Below are positions 10,646-21,635 of a stretch of DNA of 64,000 nt, piece by piece. Made by a program: the position numbers and the translations under genes. Position 1 is the stretch's first letter, and every line of letters starts with the position of its first letter. The notes under the pieces are model-generated. The model saw only the letters and a program-made list of their open reading frames with translations. It was not told the origin of the DNA and did no database searches. The DNA is taken from positions 248,001 to 312,000 of the forward strand of contig CM065651.1 of NCBI GenBank assembly GCA_033220425.1. The letters run 5' to 3'. The DNA is from Lepraria neglecta (taxonomy: Eukaryota > Ascomycota > Lecanoromycetes > Lecanorales > Stereocaulaceae).

Positions 10646-10954
10646 TCACCACATCCCATCCCTATTCATCTCCAACAGCATCATCTTCACATCAGCAGCC
10701 TCCGTACCATGTTCCCCCGTCGGCACATATGAGACTGTCTTGAATGGATCATCACGGAAGTATGTAGCCAGCTCTCCGAATGTAGTGTCCTCGAAGTCCG
10801 AGGCCACTACCTCCTCAATGCTGGCCGTTGTTATGAAGACGTTTTTCTCATTATCGTTGACGCGTGTGAGTATTCCGAAACCGTGGTCTCGGTAGCAGTT
10901 TGTGTAGTATGTGAGGAGGTTGCGGGCTTGGAGTTGTTGTTGTGCAGAATCCAT
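10646..10954 (-). CDS. Hypothetical small acidic protein
   Basis: A 102-aa frame starting MDSAQQQLQARNLLTYYTNC. It looks globular, with alternating strands and acidic helices (FITTASIEEVVASDFEDTTF, VKMMLLEMNRDGMW). About 25 nt upstream there is a well-formed intron on the same strand (11037-10979: donor GTAAGT, branch GCTGAC, acceptor TCATAG). This would be a 5' UTR intron or join an upstream exon that I could not fix in frame. I recognise no family. The intron is the main reason to keep this call. Confidence 0.4.
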   Translation of the reverse strand: MDSAQQQLQARNLLTYYTNCYRDHGFGILTRVNDNEKNVFITTASIEEVVASDFEDTTFGELATYFRDDPFKTVSYVPTGEHGTEAADVKMMLLEMNRDGMW

Positions 10955-11369
10955 TGGTGAGGTGTTAGGATGGTATGTCTATGAGCGAATCGTCAGCGGT
11001 GAGGTCTTCTTTGCTAAGCAGGCCGGGCTTGACTTACGAGCTAGATGTCCAGTTTCTGGGTTGTTGATAGCGTTTGTATAAGATGCAGGCTTTGGTAATG
11101 GTGTGGTTGAGGCGATGTCTTTGTTGAAGAAGCTCAGTGTTTGGCAAATTGAGTCTTCGCTAATGCAAAATACGATTCAGCACAGGTACTTCGATTGAAA
11201 CAACACGCCCTCATAGAGGTGTTATCCCACATGTGTTGCATTAGCTTGGGGAATTCCCAACACCATGGCTTTCTCTGCGTACCATATCATCCTTTCTTGT
11301 CCACGTGGCGGATACGGAGCCGTATAGTGTGATGAAACATCGCTCAGATGGAAATATTTTTCGGGCTTA

Positions 11370-11777
11370 TCAGGGATGACAGCTCGAAACATCTATTTTC
11401 TCGTTCTCCAATTCCTCTCTCTGCAACCTCTCTTTCTCCAAATTATGCTTGCGTCTCGCTTTTTCCTTCTCCACTCTCCTACCTCTCGGTGGTTCGACTT
11501 TAGCATTCTGACAGCTGGGGTGATTCTTCCACGTCAGCCAACCAGGGTTGCCGAATCGTCGAATACAAGCTAGGAACGAGCCTTGGACTGTCTTTGCTCG
11601 CGTGTAACGCGTGCCGCATCGTGGACACTCAAATCGATTTCCTGGCATGGTTTTCTTCGCGAACAGAGGTGCTATCTCTGGTGAGATTATGCCACAGCGG
11701 GGGGTTAGATTATTGGTTGGTCCAGCGTTGACATTAAATCTCCTGCTTGGGCCATGGGATTCTATAAGGAAGTCCAT
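11370..11777 (-). CDS. Small zinc-finger-like protein or gene relic
   Basis: A 135-codon frame. The core FECPRCGTRYTRAK followed by FLACIRRFGNPGWLTWKNHP and SC resembles a fungal C2H2-like finger in which CPRC, a CI..GNP..W segment and a HPSC end recur; the usual histidine after the TR segment is missing here. A strongly charged coiled tail follows (residues about 100-128). It lies downstream of the DUF6604 relic on the same strand and may be the tail of the same decayed gene instead of an independent protein. Confidence 0.4.
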   Translation of the reverse strand: MDFLIESHGPSRRFNVNAGPTNNLTPRCGIISPEIAPLFAKKTMPGNRFECPRCGTRYTRAKTVQGSFLACIRRFGNPGWLTWKNHPSCQNAKVEPPRGRRVEKEKARRKHNLEKERLQREELENEKIDVSSCHP

Positions 11778-12028
11778 GTCTTGCCAGTTTTGCTCGCCCG
11801 CGTTTATGTCAAGAACGTCGGACTACAACCACCTCTACTTGCTGCAATTATGCAATTATGGCAGCGTTGAAGGGAACATTTTGAAAATTTTCTGATTGTT
11901 GAGGGCTCTCACAAGCGCCAAGGTAGCAAGCAACAGATATCTCGATCATATCGACGGATCAGACATATGTAGAACATAGCTGTGGCCTTTCGAATGGAAA
12001 GCGCTCAGATGGTTGAGGATTTTGTCCC

Positions 12029-12529
12029 TTAGAATCCGCACCATATCGAATGACGGCTTCGACGCGACATCGAGCATGTACCCATGTACCCATGTATTCC
12101 AACGGAATGCCTGGAGTTGAATGTACTAGTCAGTGAGAATGACCAATCTGTGTGGCTATTTTCCTTCCAAATCTGCGTCTTTTGAGGGAGAAACCCGAAT
12201 TTTGTGCATGTTTCCACATATTTTCGCCCTTGGTATTCTCCTGTTCCCGGACTCCATACAGGATATACTCCGCTCGAGCTTTGTCGAAAGGTCTTAAGTC
12301 TACTGATGCTATACTGCATAGTGGCAGTCTCCATTAGCTATTTGACGAAGCGATCGGTGTCGGATTTGTATCGTTGGTAGGTATCGTGGAGGACATCTGG
12401 TAGCATCTTTAATGAAGAGGTCGGACCGGGGCTATAGCCAATCAAAGGCTTCGTAGTAGGAGGGGTGAGGGATGCGGATGTATATGTAGGAATTGTTGAG
12501 CGAGTAAGTTGGTTGTTGGTGTGGGTCAT
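12029..12529 (-). pseudogene. DUF6604-domain gene fragment with in-frame TAG
   Basis: The minus-strand frame reads LPDVLHDTYQRYKSDTDRFVK, then a TAG at 12340-12338, and continues in the same frame with LMETATMQYSISRLKTFRQ. The block LP..L...Y.RYK.DTD.F..WL..TA is how I remember the start of the DUF6604 domain found at the N-terminus of many fungal proteins; the stop sits exactly where Trp (TGG) is expected. A TGG-to-TAG change is CpA-to-TpA on the other strand. Downstream the frame loses resemblance, and another frame shows a weak ankyrin-like piece (VEAVIRYGADSKGQ, near 12055). I read this as a decayed gene; the probable original start is the Met before LPDVLHD. Confidence 0.6.
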
Positions 12530-12742
12530 GGGAAGTTTCCATAGCAGTCATCCCAGTGTGCATTCATGTGTTTGCCAGCCTTCACCGTGACAGTGTCGCT
12601 CTTCTAGGCGCAAACATGAAGGATTGAAGCCCGCTAGTCATTCGAAGATCTCACTGTGTACTCATTCTCTGACGCAAAAGTAAGGTACTAGAGCCGCTGT
12701 CATCGGTAAGAATGCTTCCTCATCTGCTCATGGAATATCATA

Positions 12743-15700
12743 TCATACAACGCATTCCCAGGCCCTGACTCCTCTTCCCTCTTCCAATTCTACAACCCAC
12801 CACAGCGCCTCCTTCGCCTTCTCTACTTGCCCTCCCTTCTCGTAAGCCTCTGCTAAAGCGTACCACGCCTCGCTACAATCCCAGCCGCTTCCCGACTTGG
12901 TCAATGCTGAAAGCAGTCCGTAGGCACGGTCGCGTGCTGCCAGTCTTGATAGAAGATCTGATGGCATGCTAAGTTCTGTAGGCTGTCCGGATGAGACCGT
13001 AGGCAAAGAGGCGAGCGTAGGTATCGATTTCGGAGTTTCGGTGACAGGGGCCGGTTCGCCCAGCGGAGGTTTTGAGTAGGCATCGAGAAGGATATTTGAT
13101 AAGCCCACTGTTGCTGCTACATGGTTCGGGCAATGGCCCAAAGCTGTTTCGTATGCTGCGGAAGCCTGGCTCATATTCTCCGTCGCAATATGCAAAGCAG
13201 CCTGTTCAGCGAGCACATCGGCCCACAGCTCGTCACATGATTTCAGCCTACCATAGCCCGGCGTGGCAAAATTTTCGGCGCTACTGCCATCACGTGTGGC
13301 TATGGCTGTTTCAATGCTTTGAACATAGGTGGTGGCTTCGGAGAGAGCACCTTGGGCGTCGACTTGCATGCCGGCGCGGCGGTAGAGGGAGGCGATAAGG
13401 AGCCATATCTTCGTGAGGAGAGTTGAAGTGTGCCGTTGCTGCTCGGCGGGGGAGAAATGAGGTTCAGGAAGAGGAGCAAAGATTAATAGCGAAGTTATTT
13501 GAGGCTGGGTATTTTGCGATTTTGGTGGCTTAGGAGAGATAGGGAAGCTGTTTGGGTTTCGATGATTCATGTTTTGGGTCGCTGATGAAATGTTATGAAG
13601 AGGGTTGGGGGGGTTGGATGTTGCTGCTGGAGTCGTGGGCACCGAAGGCATATCGTGAGAGACGGCTACGCCGACTTCATTAGAGTCATAGCTGCCATTG
13701 TACTGGGAGCCATCATCAGGATCATCTACTACTATGGGCTCATTGTGTCGACCTCGGTGGGGTAGGCCTAGGTGCAAGTGCCGCTGCGCACTTGTTGAAG
13801 TAGCTGGTCTGGCCGGACTCGCAACTCGACCCTGCCTTCGGCTACCCATACTCTTTTTGCTATTTCGCTTTCGTAGCTTGTTCGATTCACGCCTGCCAAG
13901 GAAGTTGGCGTGATGATTTGGGTCTTGGGGTACAGTGTCTCCGTCACCGCCAGTGACTGAGATGTTGGGTGGTCTGATACTCTCGTCCGGCAACTCATAT
14001 GAACGCAGCGAACTGGAAGTTGTGTTCTCTGCCTTGACATCGGCCTTTCGAGATTTCAGACTAGGGTCTTTTGGTAGACCTAAGAAGCTCCCTCGGAAAC
14101 TTCGCGTAGTCCCGTTGGCACTAGGTGGTGGTGTGAGGTTGCTCTCTTGGACTTTGAGTGTCTTCTTCTCGGAGTACTTGAATAGCTTCGTGTAGAGACC
14201 TAAAAGCTCTCCGCTAGTATTGACCGCCTCCTCAGCACCATCGACGACCTCAGCCAACGCTAGTTGCGTCATCTTGATCTCTATGATAGCTTTCTTTTCC
14301 AACAAGGTCAAATTCGCAATTGAGTCCAGCGGCTTCACATCTCCATACAAAATCGACTTTCCCCCGTAGATATCGAGAGCCGCTTCGCAGGAGGCCACTG
14401 CGGTGGTAAAATTTTGCCTTTCGCTAAGCAGTAACGCTAGCAGATGCCAACACCTGAGTAGTAGCCCTCGGGCGTCGGGGTCCAGTTTCGACTCATCCTC
14501 AATACTGTCGGCTGCGAAGTCAGTTGCGGAGACTCCTTTGGTCTTTGACCCATCAGTGCCGACAGATAAAGCTCGCTTCACAGTACCGATAGCAGCATCT
14601 ATATCCCTTGTCTCAGTGAGAACGAGCGCAAGTGAGTATAGGATTTCAATGTCGTCTTCAACGCCGATGTCTGGGTTTAGAGCAGTACGGAAATTTGATA
14701 TGGCTTTAGCTTGCAAGGTGGATCGAGCCGAAGTCTCGTACGTGAGACGCGCCCAACAGGCTTGGCTAATACCCAAGGCATGATAGCCAAGAGCTAGAAC
14801 CTTCCCAGGTACAGGAGGCTTGGTTGTTCGTGGTTGATCCACCAAGTCTTGAGGTACATCATCGGCGCTGACAACGGGTTCCGCCGACGAGCCAGGATGC
14901 AGGTCCTGAAGCCATTTCTCGGTGGTACCGGCTATGCTCAATGCTTTTTCTGCATCTTTTCGGCGGCCATAAGCACAGAGCATCTTGATACCAGCAGCAG
15001 CAGTGGCCAATGCTGTAGCATCATCGTCCAGGCCTATTTCAGCCTCGCCAGACTTCTTAATCCGGGCTTTACCCTTCGTCAGTATCTCAAGATAAGAATC
15101 AAGTGCTTTGCCGGCAAGATTGAATTCAGCTAAAGCTGCGTACACTGTGAAGAGGTGTCGTAGAACTCGGGTTGAGTGAAACGTTCTGGTAGCTGCTTTG
15201 TAGAGTATCTGTATCGTAATCCTTGTCAGCTCAGTCCGGAGGAGGTGGCTTGTACCACACAGAAAGACGTACGTCCAAAACGCCATGGCCCAAAGCCGCT
15301 TTGCCTCCCTCCCCAAGATCCTCGTCTAGCCACTTAGGACCGCACATTACCCTCCAATTAGCCATTACCTGGTCAACCCAGCTCTCAATCTGTGAGTTCG
15401 CTTGATCGGCTCTTGGGAACTTGACCTCCTTTAGTAATGTAACCTGGTAAAACGCCTCGACTCTTTTCAGCTCCACGACCTGCTGCAACCTGGATTTGAA
15501 GACAGGCTGTACAATTCCGTTCTGGACCATGGCAGAAACCGCATCATAGTATGCTTTCCAGGCTCGACCATGTGAGCTGCCACCATCCATAACCATGTCA
15601 TTGTCAGCCGTGGTCTTCTTGGCATCGTAAAGATTTGCATACGCCCGGAATGGAGAGAGTATAGATCCTGGCGCTATCAGCGATGTGGATGACAGTAGCT

Positions 15701-16480
15701 CCTCGGGCCTTTCGGCATTCGAAGTCACATGACGGCTTGCTAGTACGCAGTAGCGGGCCAGCAGTTTCTCTGTCCAAAGCTGATGCTCAGGGACACTCGA
15801 GAATGTCGTAGGTAAATTCGAAATATATGATAGCATTGAAGCATAAGTCCGAGCTGCCTCCCGCATTTTATCCTCCGCTTCCAGCGAAATTCCTGACCTT
15901 GTCAGTCACGACACGTAGCCTTATACCCAGAGCCCTTCTCACCGCGAATGTATGCGCCTTTGACGATGCAGACATGTGTCCATTTGGCAGTAATTCCACC
16001 TTCTTGTTTCAGGCGCTCAGGCGCTTGGTCTATTGCAGTTGGAAGACTCGACAGCGCAAGGCTTGAATTCCCAATAGTCCTGTGCAACCATGCCAAGCAT
16101 ACTTTCCCTTGAAACGCATCTTCCCGGAAAGTCTGTTCTTTTTCCACCGCAGCCTCTAGCAGAGGTATCGCTTGGGACAATCCTGTGGAGGAGGAAGTCG
16201 CGGGCCGGGAGGAGGAGAGTTCAGCTATACGGTGCTCGGTCTGTGCTGTAAGAGTAAGGCCTGCCAGATACTCAAATTAGCTGCTTGCAAGGAACCGGTA
16301 AATCAAGCGGGGTTCCGTATATTATGGTAGGAGGCAAGGACGGTTCACCCACATTGCCGCTGAGGTGAATGTTTGCTGACTTTCCTAGTCAGCTCAGGTA
16401 TTTCCTGCCATTGCGCATTGCACCGAGCATTGTCGAGAAGATCCAAATAATAACGAGCTTTCTCCGGCTCTCTATGATGC
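12743..16480 (-). CDS. ypp1: YPP1/TTC7-type TPR protein (PI4-kinase complex scaffold)
   Basis: Tetratricopeptide protein of the Ypp1/TTC7 family. In yeast Ypp1 with Efr3 holds the phosphatidylinositol 4-kinase Stt4 at the plasma membrane. Exons are 16353 upward (EPEKARYYLDLLDNARC), 16260-15943 (LTLTAQTEHRIAEL), 15892-15273 and 15208-12743, all with consistent frame and good splice sites. The N-terminal block ..NARC..W..IPEL.RKV.KH.P and the last block EAWYALAEAYEKGGQVEKAK then LWWVVELEEGRGVRAW are typical of the family. The middle is a long Ser/Pro-rich linker (roughly 14.1-13.5 kb). The first exon and start codon are unresolved; a candidate donor GTATGT lies near 16525. The gene is head to head with rix1, about 330 nt apart. 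Confidence 0.8.
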
Positions 16481-16809
16481 TAGACGTTTGGTCAGCTGAA
16501 GTCACTCATGAAAAGGACATACTGACACTCAGCATAGCTCCATGGGGAATCTGTAGCGCTATCTGCTCAGAAAGCGCTTCGAGGTGCAATCAACGGCTCA
16601 ATTGGTCGTCAAGATGAAAATTATAGCACTTGGAAGAGCGCGAACTTCGCAGCCGATGCCAAGCAAAATTTAATACATGTATTAAATCATTAGCTCCAAC
16701 CTGAGAACACCACTAAATTTTTACCCAACTTTTTTTGGAAATTCAATGGAGAAGGAATGAGCATCAGTTGAATGCCCAATCAGTTTCATATGATCATATC
16801 AAATATATC
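16481..16809. promoter_or_regulatory. Shared divergent promoter of ypp1 and rix1
   Basis: Only about 330 nt separate the start of rix1 at 16810 from the first certain coding part of ypp1, so the two genes must share control sequence. It also probably holds the unresolved first ypp1 exon. The stretch 16660-16745 is AT-rich. No specific factor site is assigned. Confidence 0.4.
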
Positions 16810-19385
16810 ATGGCACCCTATACTGCGACACAGGCGTTCATACCGCTCCGAGTAGTGACTCAGCGTATCTCCAATACGCCTACCAAGCAACTTCCACACG
16901 TTGCTCCCATATTGGCGGCCACCATCGCGGATTGCAGAAAAGCATTTCATACACCTCAGAGTGAAAATCTGAGCAAAGATGGCTCAGAAAATGCTATCCT
17001 TCTGCACAAGCTTAAGACCCAACTCTCTGCGCTCCTGCAAGATAAGCAACCACAAGCCAGATATGCAGCTGTTATACTAATCAAGGCGACTGTCGAAGTG
17101 GGAGGCTGGAATGTGCTGCAAGGAGCAGCATCGTGGGTTAGAAGTCTAATTGGTATTATGGGAGTGAGTGATTCTTCGGCCGGACAAGCTTGTCAAACCC
17201 GCTCCATCTCTGTCTTACATGATTGTGTTCAGTTGTGCAATCTTCCAATCGATTGTCTTTGTATACCATTTCTGACATACAAATACAGAGGCCGCATCCT
17301 TTGAGCACAAAGAAGCTTTGCATAATCACCCTAACTCGGATGTTCCTTCTTACCCATGAGCACCAAGCACTGGTCAGGGAGATAACAATACCCTCCTTAG
17401 CAGGCTTCACCACGGCCTGCCTCAACCTAGCCCAAGGACTGGGAATCCAGGACTCGTTACTCGTTGTTATCCTGCAAGCCTTGAGTGAACTGATTATCTT
17501 ACATCCAACATCTTTCCGACCATCCGTGCCGCAATTGCAGAAATTAGCGCTGTCGTTGATTGCCCCGACACCATCTGACCTGGGCTCTGAGGCTGCTGCC
17601 AGTCCAATTTCTACGCCAGTGACTGACAACGCTCGACGTTTGTTTGTACTGTTCCACGTTTGTGGTCCTAGGAATACTGCCGGAGAAGAATGGGCGAGGT
17701 CCCTTAAGACGGTACTCGCTACGACGCATAGAACAGCTGATCGGGTATTTCGAGCATTGATTGAAGATTGGAGGCTTTCAGCTGAAAATCGCGTTATGCA
17801 ACCGATTCCAGCCAGCGAAGTAGTAAGCGACCAGAAGCCTGAACCCCTGGCTTTGCCAAGCTGGACGGGTATCTATGCAGGAATCGAGAGACTTGATGGG
17901 CTCTTGCGTACAGTCCAAGCCTTCTTAGCCACTACTACTTCAGCAGCCGTGGTGCTTCCAGTAACCAACATCATGCACTTGGTCGATAGAATACTTTCAG
18001 CACTTCAACCCAGCAGTACCAGGAATTCGCGCATCAGACCTGAAATTGGTAGAGATGAGCGGGAAGGACTTGGTGTTGGGCTGCCGCAACTTCATGTCTC
18101 CGCGATGGGGATTCTATCGCTCATGGTTTCACGCATGGAGGGTGGATTTGCAGCTTTTTCGAATACTGCCCTAGAGCAAGTATTATGGATCCTAGAGAAT
18201 GAGCGGGAAATTGAAGATGTGCGAATGACAGCCTACAGGCTCGTTTCCCAAATCCTTTCAACGTTTGGCCCTTCGCTTCCGAAATCAAGCGCAGTTTCCC
18301 TCTCGCGGTGTGTTACTTTAGCTTGTGCAGATCTGTTGCCTCCGGATAAATATTCGTCGCAAGACGGACAAGCCTGTGCGTCTCACAGCAAGAACGCCTC
18401 CGGGATCAATGCTACTTCCACGAACGCAGGCTCATACTTGAAGTCAGTGGAGACTCAGGCCAAGACCTCACCTGCTCAACAATCTGTTCTTGCAACAGCG
18501 CGAGAACTACTTCCAATCGCGTTTACAAAGTTGCCGAAAGACTTCTTCTCGGTTGCGGTCCGAAGCCAAATTGACCGAACCGCTATCCTCACAAACCACA
18601 AAGAGGCAATGCTGGCAAGTGTCATGAACACTGCAACGTCGAAGAAAGGGCGGAAAGCCGCGGCCTGCATTCTGCCATTGCTTGCAAGAGGCTACCCCGA
18701 AGCTTTGGAAGTCGAAACGCTGCTTCGGCCACAGATGCCTCTGGTGCAATCTCGACAAAAACCGGAGGGAATGACGATGTCTGATGAGGATGAAGAACTG
18801 TACGCCCATGAAGACCATCCGAGTGACATTCAAAATGGGTTTCATCGCAATGGATTCGGGTTCAATGGAAATCGGAATGGACAATCTGACCAAATCGGGT
18901 CTAAGGATGACATTTTACAAAGCTCGACCACATCCGACGGTGATATGGCTACGATCGCAGAACCGCCTCTTGTCGCCCAAAGCACTCTAACGGGCCTGGC
19001 AGAACCTAAGTTCACAGTATCGTATACCTCGAGCAAACGTGACAGGGAGGAGGATTTCAATTCTACCATCCAAACAGGAGGCTCTGATGTTGCAACTCTA
19101 GGGAGCGCAGGGCCAACCGAAACGGGAGCTTCAAGCAAGCGCGCAAGACTCACGATGGATCAGCCTCCGCGCGAGCACGAAAGCATCCCAGCTGTTGACG
19201 TCCAGGTACTGGGAGCCGTCGTTCCTCAGTCCTCCATCTCGGAAGCGGTGGGTGCTACTGGGGCGCAATTTGATGTTGAGCAGGGGAGTGATGAAAGTGA
19301 CTTCGAGATGCCTACATTGTATTTAGAGCCAGATACAGACGCGGAAGATGACGAAGATGACGATAACGACGAGGATGATGATTGA
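16810..19385 (+). CDS. rix1: Pre-rRNA-processing protein RIX1
   Basis: RIX1 is a scaffold of the Rix1-Ipi complex that acts with the Rea1 AAA-ATPase on nucleolar pre-60S particles and ITS2 processing. Exons 16810-17163 and 17289-19385 (intron GTGAGT..ACAG, 125 nt) give 816 aa. The start MAPYTATQAF is chosen over an upstream in-frame ATG because homologues begin near here. The RIX1 N-terminal helical-repeat domain covers about residues 15-200 (QARYAAVILIKATVEVGGWN, ASWVRSLIGIM, joined to KKLCIITLTRMF). The middle is also helical. The C-terminal quarter is disordered, has a basic patch (SKRARLTMD) and ends in an Asp/Glu tail encoded by GAT/GAC/GAG/GAA runs. Orthology rests on the N-terminal domain and architecture. 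Confidence 0.85.
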
Positions 19386-20045
19386 GCTCTATATCGTAAA
19401 TGAATATATATTATCTTCGGGGCATTCCCCATGTTCAGGCGCGATGAGACCAAGAACTACTATGTTTGCACCATCCCTGGCTCGTGAATTGCGTTTTTGG
19501 CTTGCTTTCTGACTCACTTATCCTAAGTATAGCTTCATACAGGCTCAGGATTAAGCTGGCGTTGGTACGTTTTTCGGTGTTTGTCGAGTGCAGAGTGGGC
19601 GACTAATGGGTTAATATCCTTCGAAGTGCGAGAACCTTCGCAAGATTCCAGGCATGAATATGTAACACGTTCGGCCCAATCCCCTCTCACATATGACAGT
19701 CTCGGCTCATGCATCCCAATGACAACTCACATGAAAGCCAGAATCAAGCTAGCAATGGTACCTTTCCAGTTTTTGTAGAGTGTAGACTAGACGAACACAT
19801 GGCTAGCACCCTTTGAAATGCAAGAATATCACGAAGACTTGAGCACAAATTTGCAACGTTGTCAACCAACTCCCCTTCCGAGAACGACAATATCGGTACC
19901 AAAATCTTCTGAAAATGACCACAACATTTAGTGGTCTATCTGTTGAGAGGCACTGCTGAAGCGCACCACCCTGAGCCTACTCCCATGCCATGCAACTCTA
20001 GCTGAAGCGCCGCGCTGATTAAGACTCATCTATGCTAAAACTGTT
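19386..20045. other. Intergenic region holding a diverged tandem duplication
   Basis: 660 nt between the convergent rix1 and acyltransferase genes. Most of it is two copies of a roughly 160-bp unit (19547-19706 and 19739-19899), listed next. No coding capacity is seen. Confidence 0.6.
19547..19899. repeat. Diverged direct repeat, two ~160-bp copies
   Basis: Copy 1 at 19547-19706 and copy 2 at 19739-19899 align along their whole length. Matched pairs in order include AGGATTAAGCTGGCG against AGAATCAAGCTAGCA, TTTGTCGAGTGCAGA against TTTGTAGAGTGTAGA, CCTTCGAAGTGCGAGAA against CCTTTGAAATGCAAGAA, and AATCCCCTCTC against AACTCCCCTTC. By eye about two thirds of positions agree and most differences are transitions. 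This is an old tandem duplication, possibly of a small gene tail or UTR, altered by C-to-T type changes. Confidence 0.65.
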
Positions 20046-21635
20046 TCAAAATGCTAAGCCACTCTGCCACCATCTATCCCCAGTGTACCAGCTCACCCAG
20101 CGGCCTCCCCAGCGCCACCACCCTTCTCCCTTCAGACCTCGGATGAAGCTGATCGGCACAGGCTCATACAGCCAAATCCCAGTTGCGGCAAAATCATCTG
20201 CCACGAGTGGCCCTACCAAGTAGCACCACCCCACCACAGCGACTACATTTCCTAAACCTCTCAGCCACGTGGGGATCTTCTCTCGCACTCCAGCTTTCTT
20301 CAACCAACCGCTGAGCGCTCTCTGCCCAAGGATCCCTATTGGCTGCACCATGAAGAAAGCGAAGGAACCCCCAATTGGCCTTGTATTCCCTAGCGTCGAA
20401 TAAGACGCACAAGCGTGTAAGATCCCACTGCACGCAAATGCCACGAGAACCCTCAGCATCGCACCACGCTGGCTCTTCTTTCCCCAACCTGTACATCTCC
20501 CTGCAAACTCTCCAGCTTGCTCAAAGGCGTACCGGAAAACTTGATGCCACCATCCGCCCCAAAGACCTGCTAGACCCTTTTTCCATACCTGGCTGGTTGC
20601 ACCGAAGTAAGGCGGGTAGAGCCAGGACCAGGCGTGTTGGCCTAGCCTTTCCGGGCCCAGGAGGATGGCGAAGACGATGGGAGCAAGGAGGAATATTATG
20701 AGAAGGGAGTTGTAGACGTACAGGAGCGTAAGAACAGTTCGAACGGCACGTGGGTACGGGAACGGTGAGGGCGTTGAGGGCGGGAGAGACCAGAAGTATG
20801 GATCCTGGAGAGTGATGTATTTCAAGACGTCTTGAGCGAAGTAGCAGATGATGAAGGTCGGCACGTCGCGGCGGATGAGGTCTTTGCGTGTGAGATGAGA
20901 CTGCTTATTGGGCAGCGGCGGCTTGGGGTCTTTGAGGGAGGAATGGATCTGTGGTGGTGGAGGGGCTAGACCGGTGATTTGATAGTTCCAGCGGACACCG
21001 CGGAAGTTGGAGACGAGGTCGAGTACCCAGTCTAGCCGATGGAGGAAAGTTCGTGGAAGTGATTGCCAGGTGAAATGACCGTCTTTGCTGGTATCTGGCT
21101 CATGGCTCGTCTGCCTTGGCTGCTTGACCACTCCATCCACGTGACGAGGCTTTAACGGATGACCTTCTGAAACATATGCACCTGTCGTAATCCCTTGAGC
21201 ATTTCCATTAGACCGACTCCCGCCCTTCACGCCTTGCTCCTCAATCCGGTTGAAATCCGCTCGTGCATCATTAAAGATAATCAAACTTGCACTCCATAAG
21301 ATTGCCCAAGCATTCAGCAATCCAATCCCGTAGCCTACCGTAACCATAGAGCTTCTGCATTCTATGATTGCAGAAACAGACAAGTAAATGATGAGAGCAA
21401 ATACTGGATAGCGTAGATAGTAGACTACTTTGGAATTTAATGGGGGGAGAAGAAGGTACAGGATTAGCAGATTGGGACCAATGGCGTTGTAGGGATATAC
21501 GAAGGGTGCGTATTTGTCTGTTGCGAGGAGGGAGTCGAGCTTTTGCTGGAGTTGTGAGAGGACATCTTGAGGGGAGGAGCTTGGAGTAGAGGTGAAAAGG
21601 TAGGGGAGGAGCATCTGATGAACGGTGACAAACAC
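20046..21635 (-). CDS. MBOAT / wax-synthase-domain acyltransferase
   Basis: Single-exon integral membrane protein of 529 aa (or 522 from the next ATG at 21614). The wax-synthase type MBOAT region lies in the second half: LWGGWWHQVFRYAFEQAG carries the conserved W-HQ-FR segment, and SGILHACASYSTLG holds the second, catalytic-type His. Several hydrophobic helices flank them (NLLILYLLLPPL, YPVFALIIYLSVSAII, FLLAPIVFAILLG, VVAVVGWCYLVGPLV). Fungal members acetylate secondary metabolites such as trichothecenes and meroterpenoids or make wax and sterol esters. No biosynthetic core gene adjoins it, so the substrate is open. A disordered loop (about residues 130-180) is typical. Confidence 0.8.
   Translation of the reverse strand: MFVTVHQMLLPYLFTSTPSSSPQDVLSQLQQKLDSLLATDKYAPFVYPYNAIGPNLLILYLLLPPLNSKVVYYLRYPVFALIIYLSVSAIIECRSSMVTVGYGIGLLNAWAILWSASLIIFNDARADFNRIEEQGVKGGSRSNGNAQGITTGAYVSEGHPLKPRHVDGVVKQPRQTSHEPDTSKDGHFTWQSLPRTFLHRLDWVLDLVSNFRGVRWNYQITGLAPPPPQIHSSLKDPKPPLPNKQSHLTRKDLIRRDVPTFIICYFAQDVLKYITLQDPYFWSLPPSTPSPFPYPRAVRTVLTLLYVYNSLLIIFLLAPIVFAILLGPERLGQHAWSWLYPPYFGATSQVWKKGLAGLWGGWWHQVFRYAFEQAGEFAGRCTGWGKKSQRGAMLRVLVAFACSGILHACASYSTLGNTRPIGGSFAFFMVQPIGILGQRALSGWLKKAGVREKIPTWLRGLGNVVAVVGWCYLVGPLVADDFAATGIWLYEPVPISFIRGLKGEGWWRWGGRWVSWYTGDRWWQSGLAF

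Noticed and set aside
9777-12529. Idea of a secondary-metabolite or defence gene cluster in the gene-poor left part
   Set aside because: No synthase, tailoring enzyme, nuclease or intact NTPase gene is present; only relics and weak ORFs.
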